Assembly (NCBI GenBank): GCA_021464415.1
Contig: CM038470.1
Location: 25,383,601-25,447,600, forward strand
Source: Lonicera japonica
Lineage: Eukaryota > Streptophyta > Magnoliopsida > Dipsacales > Caprifoliaceae
Length of the DNA stretch: 64,000 nucleotides
Reading direction: 5' to 3'
Numbering within the stretch: the first letter of the stretch is position 1; every line of letters starts with the position of its first letter. Both the position numbers and the translations under genes were made by a program. Below the pieces are notes generated by a model that was not told the origin of the DNA, did not search any database, and saw only the letters and a list, made by a program, of their open reading frames with translations. Positions 1-10,311 of the stretch are shown one piece after another.

Positions 1-265
1 TTATCACCATCAAGGGTATTAAAAGAGAATTGCTCAAGCATTTAACCAGAAAGTAAAGACTTGGGGTATCAATAAGAACGATATCATGTTGAAAGAAATA
101 CGAGAACCAGCCAGGGATTCAAGGGAAAAGTTCGGGCAGAAGTGGACTGGACCGTATATCATCAAAGAGATTGATACAGGGGATGCCGCCATACTCACAG
201 AATTGGATGGACAATTACTGCATTCACCAGTCAACATGGATCGTTTGAAGAAATATTACCAATAA
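1..265 (+). pseudogene. 3' end of Ty3/gypsy pol (integrase C-terminal tail)
   Basis: This is the last part of a Ty3/gypsy polyprotein; the rest lies left of the window. From about position 38 the frame reads through a typical integrase tail, with KFGQKWTGPYIIKE followed by LDG, then DRLKKYYQ and a TAA stop at 263-265. Gypsy integrases end in this kind of GPY/F-like module, which helps the enzyme handle DNA ends. No chromodomain follows, which fits the Tat/Athila side of the family rather than chromoviruses. The frame carries a TAA at 20-22, so this copy is probably already damaged. Antisense genes and tandem repeats between this stop and the LTR at 7996 fit a Tat-lineage element. Confidence 0.8.
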
Positions 266-510
266 ATATGTCATGTATAAACAAGAACTACATAAACCTG
301 AGCCCCAACTCAACCTTTATTTTTTTTAAAATCAAACAGGGAATGTAGGCAACCTGATAAGTGACTTCAGGCCCGGTTTTAAACATTATAAGAAAATTAT
401 TCTCCACAAGCAGTCCCTCGTATATTATTAAGGTGGTTCAGAACACCAAAGGTTACAAAGAAAACTATTGAAGACAAACATACAGAAAAGCCCTAAACCC
501 TAGGGATAGG
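266..510. other. gypsy 3' untranslated spacer
   Basis: Spacer between the pol stop and the end of the first antisense gene. No ORF or repeat is visible. A CCCTAAACCCTAGGG string near 490-505 looks telomere-like but is a single imperfect occurrence. Confidence 0.5.
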
Positions 511-1750
511 CTAAGAAGGGTCCTTAGTGGCCAAATCGATTCGAGCCTCATCCAAGATCTGGTACGCTAAGACAATGTTATCCTCAGTAGCCCCAGTATC
601 CATAAATTGAAACCACTCCATTTGAAAATGGTCATCAATTAGCTCCCCTTTTAGAGGCTGCCAGTAAGAGCGAATAATGTCAGCCCGGAGGGGCCGGGTA
701 ATACCAAAACAAGCATAGTTAAACTGTCGAGTCATCCGAACATGCCACATTCTCTCCACTGATAGAAAAACATGCAGAGTTACAAATTTAGACTCAGAAG
801 AGAAGTTGTTCAACCAAGGGGGATGTTCTGAGGTATGTTGAATTGCCGAAGAAGACGTCTTGGGAGATAAAAAGAGGTAAACTAGAGTCCTCAGAGCCGA
901 ACGTAATTCTGAGCCCCTGTACCAAGCACGATTGCCCTTAGTTTCCACCAAGGAATGTTCCACCGAATAACATGAAAGTTCTCCAAAAATCACACCGTCC
1001 AATCAGAAAAAGACATGGTTAAAGCACTGCAAAGGGGACGACAAAAGAAATGTGTCGGATTGTCTAGCCGAATCCCGTTGAAACCCACCATTCGGAAGCA
1101 CTCCAGCAACCACATATACAACAAGCGCGGACTCCCCCTGAAGAAGGGTGAGGCCCCCCCTTTGGAGATCATCCAGATCATTCAGAGTTTTTGCAAGAAC
1201 AATAGGCATTATGGACTCTCCATTTCGGGCCTGATATATCAGACTCAGAATAGTCGGATCAACACGGAAAGAGTCCGTCACCAGTAGCATATTAAAAACA
1301 AGGCAGATTAGGGCCACCGCAGTACGCCCCACGCTATAAGAGGCTTTATCTTCATAGCAATGAAAGAACCTCACCATCTTATGAAGATCAAGAAGTCCGT
1401 CGACAATAAAACCATTGTACGCTGCTGAGGGGATAAACAACAAGGCAATCAGCAGATCTTTGGGACCAAGTTCCTCTATAGGAACAGCCATCGGGAGACG
1501 AGTGTCAGAGCGCAGCAATCAGAAAAAACTCTTTATAAGTAGGTCAAAGCTCGTCTAATCCAAAACAAAAAAGATGATCCGCGGAACTCCAAAAATACGA
1601 AGCGCCTAATAGGAAAGAAAATTCTACAGGATGATGACGCCATGCTGCTAAAGGGCTGAATGCGCCGAAATTCAAACCATTCTCAGAAGATACCAAAGCA
1701 TCTCGGGCTTCGATATAAGAAAAATTAGATTTTGTGCGGTAAGAAGACAT
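511..1750 (-). pseudogene. antisense extra gene A of the gypsy element (DUF7745/plant-mobile-like, decayed)
   Basis: A decayed gene read opposite to pol. It begins at an ATG at 1748-1750 (MSSYRTKSNFSYIEARDAL) and ends at a stop at 511. Three long pieces lie in different frames (about 1750-1544, 1518-1200 and 1002-511), with a short bridging frame around 1181-990 that reads GSPRLLYMWLLECF. Pieces such as VGRTAVALICLVFN, NGESIMPIVLAKTLNDLDDL and RLLYMWLLE resemble the retrotransposon-associated plant proteins grouped as DUF7745/plant-mobile-like. That family call is from memory of the pattern and is tentative. The frame changes look like indels, since no plausible introns separate the pieces. 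Function is unknown. Extra ORFs between pol and the 3' LTR, including antisense ones, are established for Tat-type elements. Confidence 0.6.
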
Positions 1751-1788
1751 TTGGAAAATGTGTGGGGATGAAGGAAGGAAGATGGGTG

Positions 1789-1870
1789 TATTTATATTAA
1801 AAAAGTGAATCATATGCCTGTTTGTCGCGCGACAAACCTATATCCAGGAAGGATTGTCGCGCGACAAACC
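1789..1870 (-). promoter_or_regulatory. promoter of antisense gene A: TATA box plus two palindromes
   Basis: On the minus strand a TATAAATA lies at 1789-1796, about 40 bases before the ATG of antisense gene A. Upstream are two copies of TGTCGCGCGACA, at about 1824-1835 and 1856-1867. Their CGCGCG cores start at 1826 and 1858, 32 bases apart, close to three helical turns. The same palindrome is in the element's LTR promoter. The short 5' leader implied here is unusual, so a later start codon is possible. Confidence 0.6.
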
Positions 1871-2190
1871 AGTTTCTATCCCTTTTGAGACAAGTAAAAA
1901 CATTTCTTGCTAAAAGAACCATTTTTGTATGCATTGTACTTATTTTGTTCTTTTGCAGGAGGCCTAAAAACTGCCGTATCACGCGGTATGATTCCTAAAA
2001 AATCCCCTTATTTTATGTATGATTATAAATATGTTAAAATATATATTGCCACAAACACATAAGAGAAACATATATATATCATCACCAATAAGAGTTTTAT
2101 AAAACCAAAATAGTTTTAAAAACTATTAACATTTTTTGTCTAAAAAAACTACATATTTGTCCAAAACTAAGCAATGCAGGAAAGGAAAAA
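1871..2190. other. AT-rich spacer between the two antisense genes
   Basis: No ORF or repeat recognised. It separates the upstream region of antisense gene A from the 3' end of antisense gene B. Confidence 0.5.
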
Positions 2191-5100
2191 CTAATCTACT
2201 CGAGCGCGCTTTGACACACTCCCACTGTCACCCGAGCCCTCCTCGGGAGTAAGATCAATTATTGGGACGTCCTGAGGGGGAGGAACTACAGCCTGAGAAG
2301 GCCCCGTCGATTGAACGGGAGCCGTGAGACGAATCACCGAGGACCGTGAGCGCCTGGAAGTCCAACTACTGCTCCTTCGAGACTCCGTTCGGGCGCGAGA
2401 GAAAGTCAAGGGGTCGTCCGCCCGTAGAGAAACATTGATCGCCCTTTGATAGTCACGCATATACACCGTAGGGTCTCGACCAACAAACTAGAGAAGGTTC
2501 CAGTTGTAGAGGTACTGGGCATAGAGGGCTCTTAGGTCCGCCACACGAACATTTACCCGCTGTAAAAGACATAAAAAAATAAAATTAGCACATTTAAGAT
2601 AAACAGATATAAAAGATCATAAAAAGAAAAAAACTATGTACCTCATCACCAATGCGACCGCTCAAGTAATCAAAAGTATCATCAGGAAGGGCATACTTGG
2701 GCACCGTGTAGCGACGAAGACTAGCGCCGACGTAGGTGATGTCCTAGGGAAGCGGCGGTATATCAACTAGAGAAGCAGACAAACCAGCCGAAACAACCGT
2801 GAAAATAGACCCACCCTTCTCGCGGATCGAGAATAAGGGAGGCCGAGAAGAAGAGCCACCGAGACCTGGAGATCGGGTCGGAGGGCCCATGATCCTCGAC
2901 GAAAGATGGGTCAAAGTAGCATACGTACGAACACCTGGAGGATCGCAATAGCTGTCGCCCTCAAAGGCGGGACCCAACTAGAAGGAGAAGCCACCGCAGT
3001 AAGAGGGGTCCGCCCAAACTGCTCGTAGTCAGTCCAAAAATCCTTGGGCGCCCATGACCTCTCTGAAAAGCTTGCTCATCCTCTCTCAGCAGCCTCAGCA
3101 TCGTCAAAAATGAACCTCGGAGATACCGATGGACCAGTAAGAAACTCAAAACCCTCAGCATCAGCACGTTGCTCCTCCATAGGCGTTATATGAGGTGGCT
3201 ACTCAGGAATCGCCGTCCTCCCACCTCCCTCACCCTTCTCGGGTCTATCCACACCACCACCCTTGGAAGCAGCAGGAACACCCCTCTCTCTCTCGGGGTC
3301 CTCATCATCAGAATCATGAATATTGTCCCTTTGATTAGGGACAAATCGCAGATGTCCCAGGACCGTCCTAGCCAGGTGGGTCTGCCTTCGTATATAGTTG
3401 GGGTTGCCGCCCAACACCCAATACCGCTCGTAAAAAATCTGATCCCGAGTCTCCTTCAGGTCCCTCATCAAGTAGCGAGCAGCGAAAGCAACATAGTCCC
3501 CCTCCTTAACGAACACCTGAAAATCGAGGCCGTCCACCAAAGCCTGCACCATCACCGGGTCGATCTCGCCCGTCTGCCTCATCAGAACTGGTGGAAATAA
3601 CGGAACCTGAGGCCACTGAGCCGGTGTGTGCTGGCGGATAACCCTTTTGCCCAAGTAGAAATGAAGACCGTACTCGTCCCTAATCAGCCGCCTGGTCCTC
3701 GAGGCGGTCAAAGCACGGCCATATCCATAATGGAGACCCAGATCACCCCAGGGGGCCCACTCAATCTAAAAAGAGAATAAATTTTATTCAGTTATTTTTA
3801 TTTTATTATTATTATTATTATTTTAAAAAAACTAGAAAGTACTTACATGCTCCTCCAACAAGTCATGAATCGCAGCAACTCCGGTATACGTAAAGAGCCC
3901 TGTAGTTCCCCGCTGTGAACTGGCGGAGAAGGGAAAACTAATCCTTGTTCTCAACGAGGAGATCTACCTAGGCACGACCTAGGCGGGTGTAGGCCACGAA
4001 CTAACTCTGAAAGAAGAAGAAGACATAAAGAATATTAGCAACAATTAGCGGATAAAATGTAAAGACTCAAGATAAGATAAGGGGCAAAAATATATACCTC
4101 CCACAGCAAAGAAAAACCCTTGAGGTTCAGGGCCAAATGAATAGAGACCTGGTCTATAGCATCATAAAGGATAGTTAGAATGAAGCTGCCTTAGTTATAA
4201 TCAAACATGATGCTAAAGTCTCGGATATAGGGCAGCCATCAGAGATGGGCCGCGTCCCCCCCACGAGCCTCGAACAAATCGTGAAACATAAGCAAGAAAA
4301 AAAATCGGGCACACTGGCGCGCCTCCTGTCTGGTCATCGGCACTCCTAAAGCAGCCAATTGAGCTCTCTCTGTCGCCAATCGTATAATCAAGACAGCCTG
4401 GGGTAACGTATCACCGGAACTCCGTCACTCCGAGAACCATCTTAATGCGCCAACAATACCCTCTGTTGTGAGACGCAAGGGAACGTCAATCTGGATAGGG
4501 ACCCCCCGAAGGAATCCCAGTTAGAGCAAATAAGTCTAGGGGGTCATCCTCATCTTTCTTCAGCTCCAGTGAAAGGTATGGGTGGTGTCCCACCAATGGG
4601 TAGCCAGCGCCAACACCAGGACTGCTGCTCTAGATACCCGCTCCGGTAGGGCATCAAAAAGGGAACCAAAAAGAATCGCAAGGAGCAACTCCTGGACAGA
4701 GGCCGGCGCCTGTCGCCACTCTAAAGAATTGGTGTTGGGAGAACCCCAACCTCGGCCAACCCACTGCAGGCAACAAAAAAGATACGTATATATAAGTATA
4801 GGGTTATCGGGGTAAGTTATGTAATTTTGTAAACCTGAGGGCATTTTGGTGTAATTATGAGAGATATAGGGTTATGGAGGTAAATTATGTAATTTTTTAA
4901 ACTTGAGGGTATTTTAGTGTAACTATGAGAGATATAAGGTTATCGGAGTAAATTATGTAATTTTGTAAACCTGATGGTATTTTGGTGTAATTATGAGAGA
5001 TATAGGGTTATGAGGGTAAGTTATGTAATTTTGTAAACCTGAGAGTATTTTGGTGTAATTATGAGAGATATAGGGTTATGGGGGTAAGTTATGTAATTTT

Positions 5101-6200
5101 GTAAACTTCAGGGTATTTTGGTGTAATTATGAGAGCTATAGGATTAACGGGGTAAATTATATAATTTTGTAAACCTGAGGGTATTTTGGTGTAATTATGA
5201 GAGATATAGGGTTATGGGGGTAAGTTATGTAATTTTCTAAACTTGAGGGTAGTTTAGTGTAACTATGAGAGATATAGGGTTAGGAGGATAAATTATGTAA
5301 TTTTGTAAACCTGAGGGTATTTTGGTGTAATTATGAGAGATATAGGGTTATGAGGGTAAATTATGTAATTTTTTAAACCTGAGGGTATTTTGGTGTAACT
5401 ATGAGATATATAGGGTTATATAGGTAAATTATGTAATTTTCTAAACCTGAAGGTATTTTAGTGTAACTATGAGAGATATAGGGTTATAGGGGTAAATTAT
5501 GTAATTTTTTAAACCTAATGGTATTTTGGTGTAATTGTGAGAGATATAGGGTTATGAGGGTAAATTATGTAATTTTTTAAACTTGAGGGTATTTTGGTGT
5601 AATTATGAGAGTTATAGGGTTATAAGGGTAAATTATGTAATTTTCTAAATCTGAGGGTATTTTGGTGTAATTATGAGAGATATAGGGTTATGAGGGTAAA
5701 TTATATAATTTTTTAAACCTAATGGTATTTTGGTGTAATTATGAGAGAAATAGGGTTATGAGGGTAAATTATGTAATTTTTTAAACCTGAGGGTATTTTG
5801 GTGTAATTTTCTAAAAACTAAGGGTACCTTGGTGTAAAAATTATAAGAGTTTTAGGGTAATAGGGGGAAATTGTGTAAAATTTCTAGGGGCATTATTGTA
5901 AAGTATGTGTTCTCTAAAAAATCGGATAATATTGTCAAAGTAAACATGTGTACTAAACATGAGAATTATTTGAAACATGCAGGAAACGACAGAGATAATG
6001 AATAAATAAACAAATATAAATACAAAAAATGAAGGATTTCCAAGAAAACATACTAGAGACCGTCGACGGATCTCATGTGAAATAGGCTCCATCAAGAGCC
6101 AAAGAACGTCCGAGACTGGAGCAGCCGGGGTATCATCTCAGTAGACCACCGCGGTCCACCCCATCCTCGCCGTACCAGTCAAGGTCCGCCCAGTCATCAT
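2191..6200 (-). pseudogene. antisense extra gene B of the gypsy element: intron-containing plant mobile domain (PMD)-like gene, decayed
   Basis: Five exons can be placed on the minus strand: 6200-6054, 4763-4098, 4006-3847, 3765-2642 and 2559-2191. All junctions are GT-AG and phase-compatible where checked; three introns are only 81-91 bases and the first is 1290. Exon 2 has ALATHWWDTTHTFH followed, one base out of frame, by DPLDLFALTGI. This is the hallmark of PF10536 plant mobile domain proteins (a W-x-THTFH stretch then a PLD-x-x-x-LTG stretch). Exon 4 has APWGDLGLHYGYGRAL and YERYWVLGG. The last exon is basic and Ser/Arg-rich, ending SKRARVD. The copy is dead: TGA in exon 1, a frameshift near 4573, three TAGs and a frameshift in exon 3, and more stops in exon 4. 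PMD proteins occur both as host nuclear silencing factors (MAIN/MAIL1) and in transposons. Which type gave rise to this one cannot be told here. Confidence 0.7.
4801..5860. repeat. tandem array, 68-bp monomer, about 15 copies
   Basis: A monomer starting GGGTTATNGGGGTAAATTAT and ending GAGAGATATA repeats with an exact 68-base period; starts at 4801, 4869 and 4937 were checked by counting. Copies differ by point changes, and the right edge is degenerate after about 5815. The array lies entirely inside intron 1 (4764-6053) of antisense gene B. Hypervariable, tandemly repeated 3' regions are known for Tat-type gypsy elements and can seed satellite DNA. Confidence 0.9.
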
Positions 6201-6428
6201 GGTGAGGGCTGCAGCGGAGAACTCCTTGAGCGTCAGTAAATGTAACCTCCTCCTGGTCAACCTCAAGACGGTCTGGCTGTGCGGGATCCATCAGTATGTG
6301 AGTAAAGGTACTAAAAAGTCAAAAAAATCGGGAAAGCGACAGAGTTTTCGCGCTAGAAAAAAGAGAGAAAGAAGGCTAGAGAGAGAAAGAGAAAGGAGAT
6401 AATGAGGTGGAATGAGCTCAGCGGGGGG

Positions 6429-6488
6429 TTATATACTGGTCATGCTTGTCGCTCGACAAACCCCTCCCCACTGAGGTGTCGAGCGACA
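6429..6488 (-). promoter_or_regulatory. promoter of antisense gene B: TATA box plus two palindromes
   Basis: On the minus strand TATATAA lies at 6429-6435. Just upstream are a TGTCGCTCGACA-type element at about 6448-6459 and its inverted form TGTCGAGCGACA at 6477-6488. Their cores start 30 bases apart (6450 and 6480). The likely ATGs of gene B are at 6195-6200. This is the same layout as gene A and the LTR, with one substitution in the palindrome core. Confidence 0.6.
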
Positions 6489-7388
6489 GTTTGTCCTTTC
6501 CCCTGATTTTTTGACCGTTGTCTTATTTTTTCTCCTGCAGAAATACTTCAAAGAAACAATTTTTGAAGCCTTTCTATATACCGCACACTCATGGTGAATA
6601 TCCCAAGGAAAAGACTTCAAAGTCATCTCTCCGAAAATCGCGAGAACAAAATACGTCGGTTGAAGGAATCTCTGATCTCCCAAGGAACTGAAACCATTAA
6701 TGAGAAAGGAAAATATCAGAATAAGACGGGAATAGAAAAAATTGAAAGAATGGAAAAGAGAAAAATCCCGCATAAGTGCCCAGAGTGAGCGAAAGAAACA
6801 GAAATGTAGAGTGACAGGGAGAGCCACACTAAAAGTGACAGATAGGCTAAAACCGGCTCAGGGCTTCGTTTTGGGTGAGTAAGGCTCCTGATCACGACAA
6901 AGGGATAAAAAGACTCTTGGTCAAAAACAGAGGAGGTCAGGAAGTCTTTCCCAAAAGAAGGAGAAATAAGGACATCAAAAGGCAGAAAATGATGTGGGCC
7001 CACAAAGTGAAAAGATGAGAACTAAAGAGATCAAAGATCAGGGATCAGAGATTTCCCTTTCAAGCAAATTTTCTTTTCAGCACGATACAGAAGAGATAAC
7101 TTGGAAATAAACCTTCGAATCATCACTCTGCGAAGAATAGAAGAAATCTGAAAACTGGTTTCTAAGAGAAGTGTTCTCACTCGAGAAAACAAATAAGAGA
7201 AAAAATTCAGAAAGATACGAAAAAATAAAGGACATCCGGATAAAAATTAAACTCCTGATGAGCTTCTTTCACTCACACAAAATCTCCCTCTCTCACTCTA
7301 GCAGTTGAAAAGAGACAACCGTTTTCGCCAGAGGCAAAAACACTTACAAAAGCCTTCCCAGAGGCAATTTTCTTTCTTTCTACATATC
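6489..7388. other. gypsy 3' region without recognisable genes
   Basis: Purine-rich on the plus strand, with only short ORFs lacking recognisable motifs. It lies between the promoter of antisense gene B and the 62-bp array and is best read as part of the element's long 3' untranslated region. Confidence 0.5.
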
Positions 7389-7840
7389 AAAAGCCCTCTC
7401 AGAGAGGCAAAATGGAGCAATGGTAGTCCTCCCACATGAGGCGAGAAGAACAAAGCCCTCCCAGAGAGGCAAAGTGGAGCAATGGTAGTCCTCCTACATG
7501 AGGCGAGAAGAACAAAGCCCTCCCAGAGAGGCAAAGTGGAGCAATGGTAGTCCTCCCACATGAGGCGAGAAGAACAAAGCCCTCCCAAAGCGGCAAAGTG
7601 GAGCAATTGTAGTCCTCCCACATGAGGGGAGAAGAACAAAGCCCTCCCAGAAAGGCAAAGTGGAGCAATGGTAGTCCTCCCACATGAGGCGAGAAGAACA
7701 AAGCCCTTCCAGAGAGGCAAAGTGGAGCAATGGTAGTCCTTCTACATGAGGCAAAAAGAACAAAGCCCTCCCAGAGAGGCAAAGTGGAGCAATGGTAGCC
7801 CTCCCATCTGAGGCAAATGGAGCAAGTGAAAAGCCCTCGA
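7389..7840. repeat. tandem array, 62-bp monomer, about 7 copies
   Basis: A monomer beginning CAAAGCCCTCCCAGAGAGGC and ending CGAGAAGAA repeats every 62 bases; starts at 7451, 7513, 7575 and 7637 were checked, with further copies to about 7830. Because 62 is not a multiple of three, the open minus-strand frames across it rotate through the same peptides and are artefacts of the repeat. It sits about 150 bases before the 3' LTR. Confidence 0.9.
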
Positions 7841-7995
7841 AAGAGGTAACGAGGTAATGTAAGCCCTTTCTGGAGGCATTCACAAACACTTTTTGCATAC
7901 GCACACTTCCTTAGAGTTCTTGCGGGAGCCATGGACTACGGTCTCTTCCAGTGGCCTCAATTCCTTGTAAGCAATGAGCTTGAGTCGAGAGGGTC

Positions 7996-8827
7996 TGTAG
8001 ACACCCCAATCTGTGACCCCCGCAAGAACTCTAATGACTATCGAGAAGTACAGTTCTTGGAGCCTGGGACCCACTCGAGCACCAGAAACTGCCCCAAAAG
8101 GGTTTGTTGGCCAAACAAATATGTTTTTAAGTGGGATTATCGCGCGACAAACTAGTATGTCGCGCGACAATCTCTCTTGTGTCGCACGACAAACCTCTCT
8201 GACTCAGACCATCCACTCTCTGACATATCAGTCTATCAGAGACATCACTTCAGCCGTTTGTCGCGCGACATTGCTCAGCATGTTGCGCGACACTTGCCTT
8301 TTCTGGGGAAATGTCTTGTGACAATCTCCCCCAAGCACTATAAATAGGCCAACACCCCCAAGGGTTCTGAACAGCAACTTAGGATCTAAGAATTCTGGGT
8401 TTATATTTGATTTTTTGGTCTGCTATCAAGCATTTTCTATGATTGTCTTATTCTTGAAGAATTATCGAATCTATTCTCGACACTGGACGTGTCCCGCTTC
8501 TGGAATCGAGTTCTTGAAAATATCTGAAGAAAGAAAAGATTATTATCGCTGGAGATCTCTCTGCCGTATTATATTTTCTTTCTTATTATTATTCTTGTCG
8601 GGAAGGTAAAGAAAGTCTTTTCTAGTATTTAACATTAAATATATGTGTACTTGATTTACTTCTGTTGTTCTGTCCATGTTTTATTTGAAATAACTTATTG
8701 CCAAGTTATAAAATAGTCTACTGTTTTCAAAACAAAACTCCCTGATAAAACTATTTGTAAAACCAAAAAAGTAAGTACATTATCATCTTGATAAAATTAT
8801 ATTTTTAAAACCCGGACTGATAAAACT
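7996..8827 (+). repeat. gypsy 3' LTR, left part (interrupted by the copia insertion)
   Basis: The LTR starts TGTAGACACCCCAATCTGTGACC at 7996, a start common among Tat-type LTRs, right after the purine-rich GAGTCGAGAGGGTC. It runs to the copia insertion at 8827 and resumes at 17971. Together the two parts give about 1.37 kb. The left part holds the promoter (palindromes, then TATAAATAGG). Confidence 0.65.
8137..8346 (+). promoter_or_regulatory. gypsy LTR promoter: palindrome cluster plus TATA box
   Basis: Perfect or near-perfect copies of TGTCGCGCGACA occur at about 8137-8150, 8158-8169, 8180-8191, 8259-8270 and 8281-8292, with a degenerate one (TGTCTTGTGACA) at 8312-8323. Core starts 8141, 8161, 8183, then 8262, 8284 and 8315 are spaced 20, 22, then 22 and 31. 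That is close to two or three helical turns. TATAAATA follows at 8339-8346, so U3/R should end near 8370. Confidence 0.7.
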
Positions 8828-10233
8828 TGTTGACTTGAAAGTCATTAATCTTGTTTTAATAATAACAATAAACTTAATCTTGTGTAATTTAACCTAGTTG
8901 ATGTTTTAAGTTATAGCCACACAATATTGATCACACGTGGATTTAACCGAAAAGCCGGAATCAAGATCATTCTTCTACAAAGTATTGCAATCAAAGTTTT
9001 ACATCTCACACATCTCTTGTCAACACATCCTCAATGAGATTTCTAAAGTACAATGAGCCAAGGAAGAAAAGAAACGAAGAATCAAACAAAGCCCTCGAAG
9101 ACTCGTTATTGCATATGTGAGTGAGTGCTTTAGTTTCCATGTAAAGATTCTCATTTGATCATCATAGCTCATACAATATTTCAATATTATAAGATTGATC
9201 AAATCAAAAGTTGAATCAAGTTTCCTTGAGAAAATCTTATTTTTGGGAAAAATCGTTTTGGAACAAATATTTTTTAAATATTAAACAAACTCATTTCGGA
9301 GCTCTTTTCATTATAGAAGTCTTAGATACTCATATTTAAGTATCCCCTTGCTTCAAAATTGATTTTTGAGCTAATTTGCAAAAGTATGAAAAATGGGATT
9401 TTTGGTCAAACTGGCAGCAGACCAGAGGAGACCATCAGTCGACTGATGAGCTTTGCTCAGTCGACTGATGGCCACTCAGTCGACTGATGAGCATTGCTCA
9501 GTCGACTGATGGCCCAGAAACTAGCCGTTGGAGTTATGATTTTTTACCATTTTTGGTACCAAACTTTTACCAACTCCCTCCAAACGGCTATATGTTGTCT
9601 TAGACTATATATACACCCTCTAAGACTTATTTAAACACTCTTGAATCATTCTTACACTATTCTATTCATCTACACTCAATATTCAAAGATTCAAGAACAT
9701 GTTCCTTTGATCAATCATCTTTATTTTGAGCTATACTTTATTGATCAAATTAGATATCTCTTAGTGTGAGCCTAAGTTGTAATCTTCATACACTATAGAG
9801 CTATTGTACATTGGTGTTAGTCACCAAATCATTTCTTTCAAACATTAAGAGAGGTTTATCTCTTAAGATAGCAAGAGAGTATTCTTGTGTGAGTATTGAG
9901 AGAATTCCAATACTTGTAAGAGTGTGTGAGAAAGATACACTTGTAGAGGTCGGAAGGAGATCGGTTATAGTGGAATTTCTCGGGGTACTAACCGAGCGCG
10001 GAGTAGGGGCTAACAAGCCAAATCGTGTGGACAAAAAGTCTTTGACTTTGATCGGTTTAATCTTTCTATCTCTTGAACTTTTATTGTGTTATTTGCACCT
10101 TGTGATTGGATTTATCTTTGCTTATTGTTTGGTTGATTGATATAGACATCAAATATTTTTAAATTGATTTTAAAAATCCCATTAAGTTTTAAAAACCCTA
10201 TTCACCCCCCTCTAGGGTATTTTTCGACCTACA
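8828..10233 (+). repeat. copia 5' LTR (1406 bp)
   Basis: Starts TGTTGACTTGAAAG and ends CCGACCTACA. It carries two units of a 41-base palindrome repeat against three in the 3' LTR, and lacks a 14-base string present in the 3' LTR near 17670. Confidence 0.9.
9435..9613 (+). promoter_or_regulatory. copia 5' LTR promoter: four palindromes plus TATA box
   Basis: The perfect palindrome TCAGTCGACTGA starts at 9435, 9457, 9476 and 9498, spacings 22, 19 and 22. TATATATA follows at 9606-9613. In the 3' LTR the copies start at 17113, 17135, 17154, 17176, 17195 and 17217 (the last mutated), so one 41-base unit has been gained or lost. Repeated palindromes upstream of the TATA box are a reported Sirevirus LTR feature. 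Confidence 0.75.
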
Positions 10234-10311
10234 AAACTTACTTAGGAACTAAAATCTGGCATATCCCATCTTTTTCATAGACCACGATGTGTCTGATAAA
10301 ACTCCCCTCAA
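10234..10311 (+). other. 78-bp copy of the downstream gypsy-LTR flank inside the copia 5' end
   Basis: These 78 bases (AAACTTACTTAGG to CTCCCCTCAA) are repeated at 17966-18043, where they are the target duplication plus the gypsy LTR right of the insertion. Here they sit between the 5' LTR and gag, where a primer-binding site is expected. Confidence 0.85.

Noticed and set aside
488..505. Telomere-like CCCTAAACCCTAGGG
   Set aside because: A single imperfect occurrence; no array.
4801..5860. CRISPR-like regular array
   Set aside because: The whole 68-bp unit is repeated, with no unique spacers, in plant DNA. It is a minisatellite.
5841..6095. Minus-strand ORF of 84 aa with a hydrophobic segment
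   Set aside because: Its first part is exon 1 of antisense gene B; the rest reads into the AT-rich intron after a GTATGT donor at 6053.
7298..7932. Three long overlapping minus-strand ORFs of 136-177 aa with repeated peptides
   Set aside because: They are read-through of the 62-bp tandem array. Since 62 is not a multiple of 3 the same peptides appear in all three frames, and no protein domain is present.
10289..10300. ATG at 10289 as the gag start
   Set aside because: It lies in the 78-base gypsy-LTR flank copied into the element and is not the native gag start.
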